A stretch of 64,000 nt of DNA from Solen grandis (GCA_021229015.1 CM037788.1:47469520-47533519), one strand, 5' to 3'. Shown: positions 33,021-45,445, counted from the first letter of the stretch. Numbers and translations: made by a program. The notes: a model not told the origin generated them from the letters alone.

Positions 33021-36000
33021 GAGTGGCAGCTGTATACATACACAAACTATACAGAGGTATCAGCATTGAAACACAGGAATATACCCCAATTTTATAATTT
33101 GTTACTTAATTTCTTCATTTAAAACTAGGTTAGACTATTTTTTTGGTTATGAAACATTCTATAGACGTTATAACATAGCTTGATGTTTATTTGCTTAATT
33201 TACCTTTCGTAACACTGTACTTTCTTTCTCCCTTAGACATCCTTAATCTTGTTTTCATAACAGTTTTCTATGTTTGATTATATGATTGTATTTGTGACAC
33301 GTTATTTTAAGAACCAGCCGTTTATATACTAATTATCTGCTCAGTTATCCGTGTCACTTTGAGCATGATTTGGTTGCATGTGAGAGAGTCAGTTGGACAT
33401 ACGGAACCGCGTGTGAAACATCGGAAGAAACAAAATTAGTGTATTGTATATTTGTAATATAAGTTGAACATAGTAAAATAAAGAAGATAATAGTAAGCTG
33501 TCTACAGTCTTCGCTAATTCCCCAGTGCAAAGGAGAAGAGTGAAAGAAGAGAAACAAAGGGAGAAAGCGTAAAGTAACAGCAGGTGAAAGTTTCACCCTG
33601 TTAAACGTAGCACTGAATTACAGCTTCATATATTAGTTATACAGATCTAACAAATAACATTAAAATAACCTTTATACCTCTACAACAGTGTGCACGCCAT
33701 ACAAGTATCCAACATACAAACATGAGTTACAACTACAACTGGGTTTTTTGTGTTGTTGTTGTTGGTGGTGGTGGTGGTGGTGGTGGTGTCAGCAGGTTTT
33801 AATGAAATGTTGTGGAGTCGAACAACCCCAACTTAAACCGTTTATGAATTAATTCTTTCAGTAAATTATATATTGTACAATACAATACTGGGCTGTCAGG
33901 AAGAAGATGACGCTTTGTGTCCAATATACTTTCTCTGTGTTAATCATATATTCCCCTCAACCAGTTATCAAATAAAGGAATAAAGGAGGATGAGGAAGTT
34001 TAAATTGTGATCACGTGACTGATATTGTCATCAAAAATTAGCTTTATTGGTGTACTAGTAACAACTAGATCAATGGGAGTTTTATCATGAATACTGTTTG
34101 TTTGTTTTTCTTCAAGAAAGCCCTTCGCACCAACAACTAGAGATAATGCTTTTACTGGAATGGTCCTTATTGACCTTTACCCCATAAAACAAGGTTCCAG
34201 AACTGATCCGTCTGGAACTACGGGCAGTCTGATTGATTGTGGGATCATGTCAATTGTCTTCAATGTGACACAATACAAAGAGGCATGACTGCATCTCTCT
34301 TACCTAATGTATATGTTTAATCCACAGAACAATAAACACTACCTCCCAAGGACAGAGTTTTCACACACAATAATATAAAAAAAAAAAATTACTTGGAGCG
34401 GAATAGAGCAGTTCTTCTGTTCATCATTGAGCTTGATTAATTTAAAGGTACCTGTAGTAGAAAAAGTTCACATATTTGCCCCGTAATTGAAAGTCACGTG
34501 ATGACTTATGACCTTCTGATTCAGGAACTGTTTCCGATTCTATCTAAACTGAATTCTTTTACAGGTGTAAGTAAACAGGTTCAGTGCAGTATATGTTAGC
34601 CATATAGGCGATATTTGAGCTTCGAGCTCTAACGAGACTTGTGTTATTGAGTTAATTAACACTTTTATTTACCGTACATGCGTCTCTAACATATACAATG
34701 TAATGATTTTTTACAGGTAAAACAAACCTATTATTTATTTTTCAGATATATGACTTAGTACGTAACTAGGCCAAACTTCCACCTGCATTGACATATGCAC
34801 GGATTTCAATAACTCTCTCTCTCTCTCTCTCTCTATATTGAAGGACATGGCCCTCAAAAGGGCTTTCTGGTAGTTTAAAAAAAGGTACTGGCATTCAATA
34901 TCATCGTCGAGCACCAATGACTGTTCCTCGTCTTATTGAATGCAGTATGCTAGTGTGTCATTTACGTAGAAAGAACATTATTATGTAATTTTCCGGTTCA
35001 TCAGCCAAAGCTGGGTAGATTGTTTGCTTGATCGATACGGACCACTGATGGTATATCAATGTTTTTACAGTGCTATCTCACTGCGTTATCACGCCGTAGA
35101 CAAGTGACATTATACCATATCAAGTCAGATTATCCTGACACTGGGCCAGCCAGTCTTTGAACTACCCTTTTGTACTGAGCGCAAAACACATGGGAGATAT
35201 ATAAGTAACATCAAGTGCGGCATGTTGCGGTCGGGGATTAAACCCACGACCTCACAGTAACGGAGAGGGCGCTATTACCATACTGCCACCGGTACCGACA
35301 AATCTGTTTATATATAAAGTTTATTTGACCGAAACTAATTTATAGAGAAAATTGCTGGCAATTCCTCAGTAGAAGTACAGATAATTACATACGTAAGCTG
35401 CCAATTTTTATTGATGAAAATGTGCAACCACAGGATAGACACTGTGAAGATAATTTAGCCTAATAACATTTAATGCTCGCAGAGGCCCAGAAAAACACGT
35501 AAATATGTTATGCCTATCTGTGGCATTTATCTAGAGGTCAAAGGTTCGAAGCTCAATGCATGGTATCGAAGTGAATTTCCATAAAGTAAAAACATGTAAG
35601 CTTATTAAAATGTCTTTATTTGTCCAAATCATCTTGAATTACTGAACGCATGTATATGTGCTTCACAAAATGAATTAAATTACGTTTCGAATTAACCGCT
35701 CTGAACAAAACCTGAATTTTCACTATAAGTATGCCTGTCTAAGTAAAAAGTTTCCCCACACAGGTTGGGATGCGTACTTCTCTAAATAGTACCAGCCGAT
35801 GAGATCATCTTAGAGGGTCAATACCTCACTTCAGTCGCAAGGAACTGAATCGAATCAGCGGCATATGGGCAAACTATTGGGAATGTTAAACTTTAGATTT
35901 TAACATGGATGGATGGGTGGATTTACAAAACTTTTGGACAATTATCCTTAGTACCTGTTCCAGTATGTACCGGTTTCTGTATGCATCAGGAAGCTTTCCT

Positions 36001-37280
36001 CACATACGTTTTGTTAAAAAAAAAACACAAAAAAACGCGGAGGCCGTTGCCAACGTCTTGAACCAATGATCTTTACGTTATTCACATATCGTATTACCAC
36101 TTGTACAATGGATGCCAATTCAACAAGTTATAACTTGGTAACAGTGGCAGTATCTCATGGAGTATTATAATAATCACCTACTCCATGTCAGTTTATAGTA
36201 ATATGGTCTCCGGGACTTGACTCCGTTGTCATTTCTAATCATCATCTTATATCAGTTACGCGAATCCACTCGGGTTTTGCAACCGTAAAATACAAATTAT
36301 CTAAATCTGAATTTAACAGAAAATGGTATGAGTGCGCATGTTACATGCGGTATGAACGCATATGATTCATCACTGTTAATTGCCTACAATTATTGTTAAA
36401 TTCAGAATTAAATAATGTGTTGTAATACATCATGTAAAATCTCGACAAATACAGGCAACCAGCGGCAGTGTACAAGTTCTGATCAATTTACAGTTCATGT
36501 TTAAATCAATCAACTGCCACATTTCACGAAACCTTCAATAAATGAAGGGGTAAAACGATGATAACTTTAAATACAATATTCATGTAAATTAATTATTCAA
36601 CCGTAGCTGAAAGACAGTTTCAAACAACAGGACATTGGCGAGATTTTCCATTCCGTGACCTTAATTAACACGTCGGTCATATGCAAACTGATAAAAAGAT
36701 AATGGGATTAGTATACAGAATAAGATATTAATGTAATCTATGAAAATCAATTCCGTTTATTTTACACCTGGTCGTTAAGACATAAAACGAATATTATCAA
36801 TTCAATTCAATCAGAAGGCAGAGCTTCATCACACGGTATGGTTAACTGTAAGATACTGGCTTTGAAAACGGTCAATATCTGTTTGCCCGTAGCATATCAC
36901 GGACATGTCTGTCGTATTGCGGCCTATATGAAGTACGGACACATCCGTTTTTTGTTCTTTTTTTTCTTTTCTTTTTTTTTTTTGGGGGGGGGGGGGTATT
37001 ATTTTTTTAACGATTAAAACGGAACTAGAAAACGCTCCTTTTTTAATTAATTGCAATGCTGGTGGCGTTGAGTTCATCCTTGGAATGGGGCAAGATCGAT
37101 AAGCCAGAGCAAACCTATGAGTCCGAGCGAGCGATCAAAAACATTTGTATATACAACGAGCAGGGATCGAATACATGTTGCAAAAGTGCAGCTATCTACT
37201 GCAAATAATGGCGATGCTTAAAAGTTTTAAATTATTTATTTTACTTCGACTGGGAAACAAGATCTTACAATGTCATGCTA
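33021..37280. other. Noncoding stretch with one SINE and simple repeats
   Basis: No gene is seen. Simple repeats are GTT/GGT at about 33745-33790, CT at 34805-34833 and T/G homopolymers at 36956-36997. A SINE lies at about 35095-35300. Open frames are short and without domains. Confidence 0.55.
35095..35300 (-). mobile_element. tRNA-derived SINE (family B), minus strand, 3'-truncated
   Basis: 'gtcggggattaaacccacga' is the reverse of a box B region, and 'tattaccatactgccaccgg' the reverse of the head. Upstream, 'gattatcctgacactgggcc' and 'caagtgacattataccat' match the body of the family B copies at 43.2 and 55.1 kb. Confidence 0.7.
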
Positions 37281-37420
37281 ATCCCTCTCGACTGTTCCTG
37301 GGTTGGACCAGTACTTTGCCCGTGGGGGTCATGAAAAGTCATTGCCCCAATGGGGTTCGAACCAACAACCTTCGGATCCGTCGTCGGGTATGTTACCACT
37401 GGACCACGGTCAATTTACTT
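37280..37420 (-). mobile_element. tRNA-like SINE fragment (family D), minus strand
   Basis: 'ggggttcgaaccaacaacct' is the reverse of a box B, and 'tgttaccactggaccac' the reverse of a tRNA-like head (gtggtccagtggtaaca). Similar but more decayed text occurs at about 46725-46800 ('aatccctctcga', 'ttggacca', 'atcgtcgga') and 53500-53640. Confidence 0.6.
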
Positions 37421-37536
37421 TGTCAGAATATCTATAATACTCTACCCTGAGTCATGGCTCCGAAAAATCAATTCAATAACACAATAGGACTGGGCTTTAA
37501 GCTAGGTGACCTACACAATAACACACAATGCATTTC

Positions 37537-37610
37537 GAGGGTTGAGAGCGAAACTAGGCTAAGTGCAAATATACAAATTAGCACTTAGCCTAGTTTCGCG
37601 CTCACCCTTC
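37537..37610. repeat. 30-bp-arm inverted repeat (hairpin) with 14-nt loop
   Basis: The left arm 37537-37566 and right arm 37581-37610 pair at 27 of 30 positions, including a 19-bp perfect inner stem GCGAAACTAGGCTAAGTGC. The loop is 37567-37580. An RNA copy would form a hairpin of pre-miRNA-like size, but it could equally be a foldback remnant. Confidence 0.9.
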
Positions 37611-39799
37611 AATATTTAACCATGTTAGCGGATTTTAGTAGGGCTTCTTAAAATGTGAAAGTTAGAAATATAATTAAAACACCTAGAAGTTTATGACATA
37701 GGCAATTAATTGGTATCAATTAATTTTTGTGCTCGAAATATGTAAATGGATTAACATTGTAATGTTAGACCTAAAATGTGAATGAGGATTACTGACATAC
37801 ATGAAATTATTCTGCAATTTGGTCAGAAAGTTGTATTTACACGTTTATCTTATATTAACGCCATGCAACTTACTCTTTAGGCTACTCTTTAGCAAATAAT
37901 CAACATTTGCTTTTAGTTATACAGTTATCTTACTTGTTAATATTAAAATAAAAATATGTGAACTTTATAACCTGCCGTCTGTTGACTGTTAACTGAAAGC
38001 AAACGCTTCACCGAATTTTTCTCAACCTTGAGATCGATATAAACATCATCACAGGCACAGAAACATCTGTCGTGTGTTGTTTACATTCAGAGGCGGAAAC
38101 GCGCGGAAACACGCGGTAGCAGACGAACTACTTCACAGTCCTCCATCTACAGATGTATGCCTATTTATGCCTGGATGTGATAAAGCGTGGTAACGTTACC
38201 AAATGGAAACTATTAATTCGATTAATCCCACCGTCAGAACAATGCATACAATGTTTGTATCGTTGTTCCGGTTTCTACTGAATACAGTTTAAGCTTCCTC
38301 TCCTAATATCCGAAATCATGGCCACTGGTTCATACCGGTTTCCGCTCACATGCTTTGTTTAGTATATATCGGATAAACGCGGTTTATAACCTCGCGGCAA
38401 TCGCCCATTTTTATCGATAATGCAACGATGTATCGATAAAAGCAAACATGTTGGTGGTAAAAATACCAAACACAATTCCATTCCGTGTTATATACATTAT
38501 CTATCTGTTAATGATTTTCAATAATCCATTCAAATCAACATTATGAAGTTCACGATAATTGTGGGTCACATTTATTGTATGTGGATTGTATGTGGTATAT
38601 CGCATTTGGTTATAGCATTATCCCAGTTATTAGAAATACCATATTAACATATACAGTCACTGCAATCGCCAACAAAAGAAATGTCACAATTACAATGTTT
38701 AATTGTTAACTTCCTTAAATATTTATTCTACGGCTCGGTGACCTACTTCGTTTTGTGTGGGTAAAGTACCTTCGAATTTTAATACGGAATTGGACAAATG
38801 AGATATTTATTTACTAAATACCGCCGCGTTGAACACATGCTGTAGAAGAAATAGTCTTACACTAAGAATAACCTAATCGCCTCCTTTACAGATGTAAAAT
38901 ATGTATACGTGAGGTCCTAACATGAAATTAACAAGGTCGGCATATAATCAGTTACGATTTCATACCATTGTCTACAAAGGCCAGTAAAAACGTTTTTTCT
39001 TTTCCAAAACAATTCAAAAAGGAGACAGAAAGACACCTACCTCACTAGTTTATACCCTCAGTATCCTCCTACTTCCGTTTTTAATATCTGAGTATAACAT
39101 ACACAGGTTAAGCTCTGTTCTTGCGATCAGCTGTTTGAGCTAAAATTAGCCGCAGCACTGTCATCCTCTGCGCTTCGAAAGGGTAAAAATTTCGAATCCG
39201 ATATTTTGAGATCTGTTCAAAGATTAATTCAAATGTCATCGAGGAAGATTTTATGTTACAATGCAGCTAATGGGCAACGAATGAAACATATGTAATGCTG
39301 TTACTACATTTAGAAAACAACATCGCGAAAAGAAGTGTGTATTACATTCGGAAATAGATATAATTATCCCTTTCGGACTTCGGTTCTTAAACCAAGGGCT
39401 GAGGGCGGATCGATCGATACTCGTATCAGCTGATTATCAACATGTACACAAATTGTTGCAAAAATTGTCTTGCATCGCATGGCATTGCACATTCTTAATA
39501 CCATGAAAGTGAATACTTTTTCAAACCAGGTTAAAACATTCAACATTCATTTCTAATTAAAAGGGTTAATCAAGTTAAAGACCTGATTTAAGACCTAAAT
39601 CGTCTTCTCCTTTTGTTGTTGTTGTTGTTGTTGTTGTTGAAGACAACAGGTAGAAGAGACAATGGTTGGATACAATGAAGCTCAGGTGCTTTACCAAAGC
39701 TCTTTCGGAATTTTCACCATGTCCTGATTTTAGAACCGGTAAACTTTTACACTAGCACTGCGCTTCATATTTGGCAGGACACGCTGAGAAACGTCTCTT

Positions 39800-39882
39800 T
39801 AATTTCGATGTTCGGCCGGGATTCGAATCCCGGTTCCCTGGGTTACAGTCAAGCACGTTACCAATGAACCAACGCTCCGCAA
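39800..39882 (-). mobile_element. tRNA-like SINE head, minus strand
   Basis: On the minus strand 'gcggagcgttggttcattgg' is followed by 'taacgtgcttgactgtaacc' and a T-arm-like hairpin CCGGGATTCGAATCCCGG. The 5' GCGGAGC does not pair with sequence after the T-arm, so this is not an intact tRNA gene. Confidence 0.6.
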
Positions 39883-39999
39883 AATATAAATTTAAAAAAA
39901 ATAGTTTGATTGGCATTTCCATTCAATTTTGGTTATAGAGAGGGACTTTTATATTGATTGACTGATATACGCGTATGAAGTGATTATTTGTCCCCTATC

Positions 40000-40080
40000 G
40001 GCATCGCCGAAGGGGGCTATAGGTTTTCACTCTGTCCGTCCGTCTGTTAGTCAGTCAGTCCGTCAGTCACACACATGTAT
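40000..40080 (+). repeat. Dispersed repeat start (family P)
   Basis: 'gtcccctatcggcatcgccg' then 'aagggggctatagg' and 'actctgtccgtccgtc' also occurs at 50643-50730 with few differences. The GGCATCGCC centre is flanked by complementary CCCCTA / AAGGGG, giving a small hairpin at the end. Confidence 0.65.
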
Positions 40081-41234
40081 TCCGGACTCCCTTAATTTGG
40101 GCTCGACATACAATGGTAGTTCTTTTTTTGGATTTGATATCAGTAAACTCTGAAATATATGAAATAATGTTGGCGGGACGTTGAAGCCAGGCAAACAAGC
40201 AGATGAGGCAATTAATCATTGGCATTTTTATTTTACTAGTCATCGACACGTTAATTAGAATAATTTAAATATAGACATGTTTGTTCTCTACGGGAGATAA
40301 CTGCTGAAATCTTGCACAGAAGACCGCTGGCGTTGTCATTATAAAAAGTAATAAGTTTACATGAAAATTATGAAACTTGGAAGGACTATTAACTCCACAG
40401 ATTAATTCAACACAAAGAGACCTCGTGTGCGCGCGTGTGTATTTGTGTAGAGAGAGAGAGAAGGAGGTGAGGGTGAACGTAACAAATAGTGCAATTAACT
40501 TAAACGGAAATACAATTTACTCTTACAGCACTTGGTGACCCGGTGTTAGTTTAATGTGGCATGCAACATGTCTCTGGCATGACAGCTCTTAGTATCCACA
40601 TTCCTAGAAAAGTCTATGGGTCGTAAAACCAGACGACATGAGTTGTCAGAATGCTCTCATCAATCTTAGCATGCATATGTTATAACAACAACAAACACTC
40701 AAGTATATGTAAGAGTACAAACACATATAATAGCGCCACATGCTAGAGATATTAAAACTTATCATCCCTAAAACTACCATAATTTGTTTTAGAACTACAT
40801 TAATAAAAACAACTTATTTCTTACAACAATTAACGTGGAGGGGAACGTAGGTCAATGCGAACAGTTTCTGTACCGCAGATGTGGATCTACATTCTGTAGT
40901 TTCATGCGCAATTCGAGCATTTTTCAGGGCTAGATCCTATATCAGACGACATTTCGAATTGTCCAGCAGCTTTGGTAACCAGAGAAGATCATATAGGCCC
41001 ATTATGTGTTTACGTCATTCTAGCACAATAAAGTTAATTTGTGTTTTTAGGTCCAAAACAGATGCACACTTTGTTTCAAAAGTCTTATCTAAGTAACTTC
41101 AAGCGAATAGAATATAAGCATCTATTTTGGCAATTCCATTATAGTCATTAAAACAAACGACTGTCAGACATATCCAAACTTGGGACCGCCATTACCCCCT
41201 ACGAGTCTTGACATAAACACTCAAATGTTTTATG

Positions 41235-41588
41235 TGAGGAGGCATTCCAGCAGCTTACTGAAGGTCGGTGGTTGAGCATGTACATTCGAGGTCTTCCTCC
41301 TGAGGAGGCATTCCAGCAGCTTACTGAAGGTCGGTGGTTGAGCATGTACATTCGAGGTCTTCCTCCTGAGGAGGCATTCCAGCAGCTACTGAAGGTCGGT
41401 AGTTGAGCATGTTCATTCGAGGTCTTCCTCCTGAGGAGGCATTCCAGCAGCTAACTGTAGGTCGGTAGTTGAGCATGTACATTCGAGGTCTTCCTCCTGA
41501 GGAGGCATTCCAGCAGCTTACTGTAGGTCGGTGGTTGAGCATGTACATTCGTGGTCTTCCCCTGAGGAGGCATTCCAGCAACTTACAA
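41235..41588 (+). repeat. 66-bp minisatellite derived from a SINE body (about 5.4 copies)
   Basis: Units start at 41235, 41301, 41367, 41432, 41498 and 41563 (the last partial). Each reads TGAGGAGGCATTCCAGCAGC, then a 'ggtcggtggttgagcatgta' part, then 'cattcgaggtcttcctcc'. This follows the middle of SINE family A step by step: 'gaggaagccttccagctgac', 'aggtcggtggttctaccc', 'cattcggggtcttcctcc'. The bases just before (ttttatgtgagg) match the SINE as well. SINE head and tail are absent. Confidence 0.88.
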
Positions 41589-42288
41589 AACAACATTTTC
41601 AGCTAAATGCGGCCTTTGTTTGTCAAAACTGGAAATGTGCAGTGTTTAACATTTTTTTCTTATTATTTGTCATCTTCATTTGAATAGTTATATAATTTAT
41701 GTTTTATCAACAATTAAACAGAGGAAATATTGATTGAATTTTATATAAAAAAAAATGAAACCAATTGCCATGTATTTGTGTGATCCAGAGATAAGCAAAT
41801 ATAAAGTTATGTTTCTTATCATCAGACGATTATGGGTCTTTCTAAGTACGATTAAATAATCTAGCACATAAATTTATCAAGTTTAAAATGGCATCATATT
41901 TGTAAAAGAAACAATAACAAACAAACAACATAATATCATGTTATATACTAAAGTTACCTGCGTAAACAAAGAGTCACGGAACAGAGCGCAGAATATTCAA
42001 TTCAAGGTCACATTAATAATCTATGTTAGAAACTGTTCAGTTTTGTATAAATGTGGTATTCCCATCACGGTGTCATGCAGTACACTGATGCATGTAGACA
42101 TGGGCGCGGTCCCAATCCAACCAGAACTCTGTCCAAGATCGGATCCGTTTTGCCAACTGCGAACGACACAGAGGACAGAGAGTATGTGAATGCTCTACTT
42201 ATGCACAGACATCAGCTTCAGAACTTGATGTACGTTTTCTCTAATGCATTTCCTTTCCTTTTCTTCCTCAACCCCCACCCCCCAACTA

Positions 42289-42320
<32 letters not shown>

Positions 42321-42639
42321 AGAAAGACGTATTCTCGTGCGTGCGTGCGCGTACGTGTGCGTGCGCACGTGTTCATGTTAATATCCGAACAGCTGCATAT
42401 CATCACGATTCCGTGTACATGTCTCACGTTTAACTGGTATCATATTACCTGCAGTGTGCACGTGTCAACGTGATCTATAAACATGAACTAGCTGTAATAC
42501 AAAGTTATACCTTAAAAAGTTTACATAAATAACGCATAACTCACATCACCTGACGTTAGTTATCCTTGTGCCGTGACGACTATGTTAAATAATGATGACG
42601 GTTGGAGATAAATAATAACATAAAATGTTATTTTGAATA

Positions 42640-43025
42640 TCACAAATTGGAATGTAAATTTGTATGGAAGCATACCAGAACATGAAATGTCAATTTTTAT
42701 ACATGGCTATAAAAACTGTAAATGAGAAGTTGTATGGATGCATATCACATTTGGATGAATGTTTGTTCCAACGTGAAATTTCAATTTCTGTGTTTAGATA
42801 TCAAAACTTGAAATGTCTATTCGTATAGATGTACTTCACACACGCAATGTCAATTTATATATATTTTATATCACAACATGAAATGTCAATTTGTATGGAT
42901 GAATATCACAATTGGAAATGTCAATTTGTATGGATGAATATCACAATTGGAAATATCAATTTTTATGGTTACATATTACAACACGTAATGACAGTTTGTA
43001 CGGATGCATATATAGAAAATCTAAA
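42640..43025 (+). repeat. Diverged ~38-bp tandem repeat, about 10 copies
   Basis: The unit is roughly 'aaatgtcaatttgtatggat' plus 'gaatatcacaattgg'. Two nearly identical copies lie around 42880-42955; the copies on both sides are decayed. No coding signal. Confidence 0.8.
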
Positions 43026-43164
43026 TATCGGTTTTATATTTCAGTACCGTCTGTGATGGTAACCAACCATTGTTTTTACAATCACTGCACTGGGTGACCA
43101 TGCATCTGTAAATGAGAAATTGATAGACATCATTCTGTTTGTTTGATTGTTTGTTTGTTGTGTT

Positions 43165-43462
43165 GTGTTTAACGTCCCACCGACAGTATTTCAGTCATTT
43201 GGAGACGATGTCTACTTAAGAGAGATATAGTGCTGCCACACTGCATGTAGACATGCCGTAGACATGTGACATGATACCACACCCAGTTACATTATCCTGA
43301 CACCAGGCCAACCAGTCCTGCAACTACCCTTATATGCTTAGCGCAAAGCAAGGGAGCTATTTCAGTAGCTTTTTTTACAACTTTGATTTGTCGCGTCCGG
43401 AGATCGAACGCACGACATCCCGCTCCCCATGCGGACGCTCTAACCACTCGGCCACCGGGGAC
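43165..43462 (-). mobile_element. tRNA-derived SINE (family B), nearly complete, minus strand
   Basis: Read on the minus strand, the head is 'gtccccggtggccgagtggt' followed by 'tagagcgtccgc', with a box B-like 'cgttcgatctccgg'. The body is 'aaggtagttgcaggactggt'-like, with 'ggtgtcaggataatgta'. The tail is 'ccaaatgactgaaatactgt' then 'cggtgggacgttaaac'. The tail is shared with family A. Confidence 0.85.
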
Positions 43463-43605
43463 ACTTGACTATTTGAGAACGTCCAGCTAATTCCAGGTGG
43501 AGGAAGACCCCTAATGCACGGATGCATCCGGGTAGAACCACCGAACTACCACAAGCCAGCTGGAAGGCTTACTTACGTGAAAATCCGAATGACCCGCCAA
43601 AGGGG
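43463..43605 (-). mobile_element. tRNA-derived SINE (family A), 5'-truncated, minus strand
   Basis: 'ggtggaggaagacccctaat' and 'gcatccgggtagaaccaccg', then 'aagccagctggaaggctta', are the reverse complement of the family A body. Its 3' end abuts the head of the family B SINE, so the two lie in tandem on the minus strand. Confidence 0.8.
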
Positions 43606-43691
43606 ACATTAGACATTATTTACACATTTTGTTAAAAAGCAAAGTCTTAGTCAATGGCCCTCAGTTAACGAGCTGCTTTAAGAACTTTTGT

Positions 43692-44049
43692 CAGATTATG
43701 GTGGCATATAATTAAATAGGGTTTATATCCCGTGCGCATGCGATAATCACTGCGTGCGCACATAGCAGCTATCGCGTGCGCTAATGCTTAAGTTACCGCT
43801 GGCGTATGCGATATCATCCATGACCCCTTTATGCCACCATATAAAAGTGTCATGAGGGATAGCCTATTTCGCACGAAAACATGATAACAAACACCGTTGA
43901 GTAATAGTTATCGCATACAATATATGACATATATTCTATCTTAGACACGTTCGCGCAAAAGTTATCGCGTGCACATGTATACGATATACGATGGAAAAAA
44001 AATATCTTTCATAACGCTTTTGTGCCACTGTAGAATCTGGCAGATGCAA
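43692..44049. repeat. CpG-rich segment between inverted repeats
   Basis: The perfect 12-bp inverted pair TATGGTGGCATA (43697-43708) and TATGCCACCATA (43830-43841) lies at the left. A looser outer pair links CAGATTATGGTGGCATA (43692) with the reverse complement of 44025-44049 (CAGATTCTACAGTGGCACA). The interior is rich in 'tatcgcgtgcgc'-like words. It is a candidate small DNA transposon, boundaries unsure. Confidence 0.4.
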
Positions 44050-44319
44050 AATGGAAATGAAAAATGGAGGTCTTGGTTTTTGCAAGAGGTTCGTGTGCTG
44101 GGTTAAATAACGAAACTCGTTTCAAAGTCAGTTACATTAAAGCGAAACGGACGCAAAACAGGGAATAACCTAAAACAATGCAGACAGGCCAGCCATATTT
44201 AGACTCTAATATTGTATGAACATGTGAATTTCCTATGTTCAGTACTCGTGTACAGTCGTACGTTAAATCTTCTTTTACCATGTTCAATACGGATGTCAGG
44301 CAGAAATATTCCCACGAAA

Positions 44320-44344
44320 AGTGAAAAAAAAAAAAAAAAAAAAA
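44320..44344 (+). repeat. Poly-A tract
   Basis: About 22 consecutive A after 'aagtg', with no recognised element attached. Confidence 0.85.
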
Positions 44345-44997
44345 GTTAAGTGACACCCTACCTGAACATACGTACCCAGCTAGCCCCTTCATGACAAGCC
44401 CTCGTGACATTAGATGGCGGGATTATGTCAGAGTTCATACCAGGGTTGTGCTGGATTTTCGATGAAACTCTCAAGTCGAGAGGAGTTGGTATGAGTTCTT
44501 ATCGAGAACATCACAATGTCAGATGATTTCGGAATTGGTCCTGGGTGATCAGATTAAACTTCAAACTGCTCTAGCTGAAGTACACCATGGTGACAACAAA
44601 TGTTTGATGAGACTGCCCTACTCAGTGATTGGTCCATACCGACATCTAAATTTTCTATCAGTTTTCCACCAAGCAAAGGGTATTAGGGTAGCATTGCGTG
44701 TATGTGATGGACACTAGAATTTATTGTCAGACATTCCACGATTTCAACATAATAGTTTTTCCTGATAAAGCACTCGAAAAAAAAAAAGTAAACCGGATGG
44801 TATAAACACCGTACAGCCTTTATACGTATGGTTGAAGAATATCAGTGTTGTAAAAGTACTGAGAATACAAGCAATATGATATCTTAAGTGATGGGGGAAT
44901 AATTTGAAGAAAAAAATACCCCGGCTTCAGACAATACACGATCCGGGTATGTCCCTGATGTCACATCAGGGATGGTTTATCTAGGAATTTTGTACTA

Positions 44998-45130
44998 AGT
45001 TGAGGAAGCCTTCAAACTGACTTGCGGTAGGTCGGTGGTTCTACCCAGATACCTCCGTGTAATTAGCTGGACGTCGCTATATGACTGAAATACTGTCGAA
45101 GCGACGGTAAACTCAAGCAGTCAAGTCAAG
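44998..45130 (+). mobile_element. tRNA-derived SINE (family A), headless copy
   Basis: It starts at 'ttgaggaagccttc' and continues through 'ggtcggtggttctaccc', 'agctggacgtcgctatatga' and 'gcagtcaagtcaag'. The tRNA head is missing, as expected for 5' truncation. Confidence 0.85.
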
Positions 45131-45207
45131 CCTTCACTAAGTAAGTACATGTAGGCCTAGTACTAAGCTATTTATGAAATAATCAGGTGCTTGTGTACAA
45201 ATTACTG

Positions 45208-45445
45208 AGTCGCTGACTTTAACTCTCAATCAGCCCCTCACCGCGTGGGTTCGAATCCCGGCAGGGTCATTCGGATTTTCATGTGATGAAGTCTTCCAGC
45301 TGGCTTGCGGTAGATCGATGGTTCTTCCCGGATGCCCCCGTGCACTCGGGGTCTCCCTCCACCTGTAATTAGCTGGACGTCACTTTATGACTGAAATGCT
45401 GTCGAAGCGACGGTAAACTCAAATAGTCAGGCAGTCAAGTCACTG
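45208..45445 (+). mobile_element. tRNA-derived SINE (family A), nearly complete
   Basis: It starts inside the head at 'gagtcgctgactttaact', has box B GGTTCGAATCC, the full body and a tail ending 'cagtcaagtca'. It lies about 80 bp after the previous headless copy in the same orientation. Confidence 0.87.

Larger units (their letters stand above)
37620..41220. other. Noncoding stretch, no gene seen
   Basis: Holds a tRNA-like SINE head near 39.8 kb, a GTT microsatellite (about 39616-39640), a dispersed repeat start at 40.0 kb and an AG tract at 40449-40463. A short inverted repeat, TTATCGATA .. TATCGATAA, around 'atgcaacga' lies at 38411-38439 and resembles the end of the CpG-rich element at 54.3 kb. 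Confidence 0.5.

Noticed and set aside
39800..39882. tRNA gene on the minus strand
   Set aside because: The T-arm is perfect but there is no matching acceptor stem or proper anticodon arm; best explained as a SINE head.
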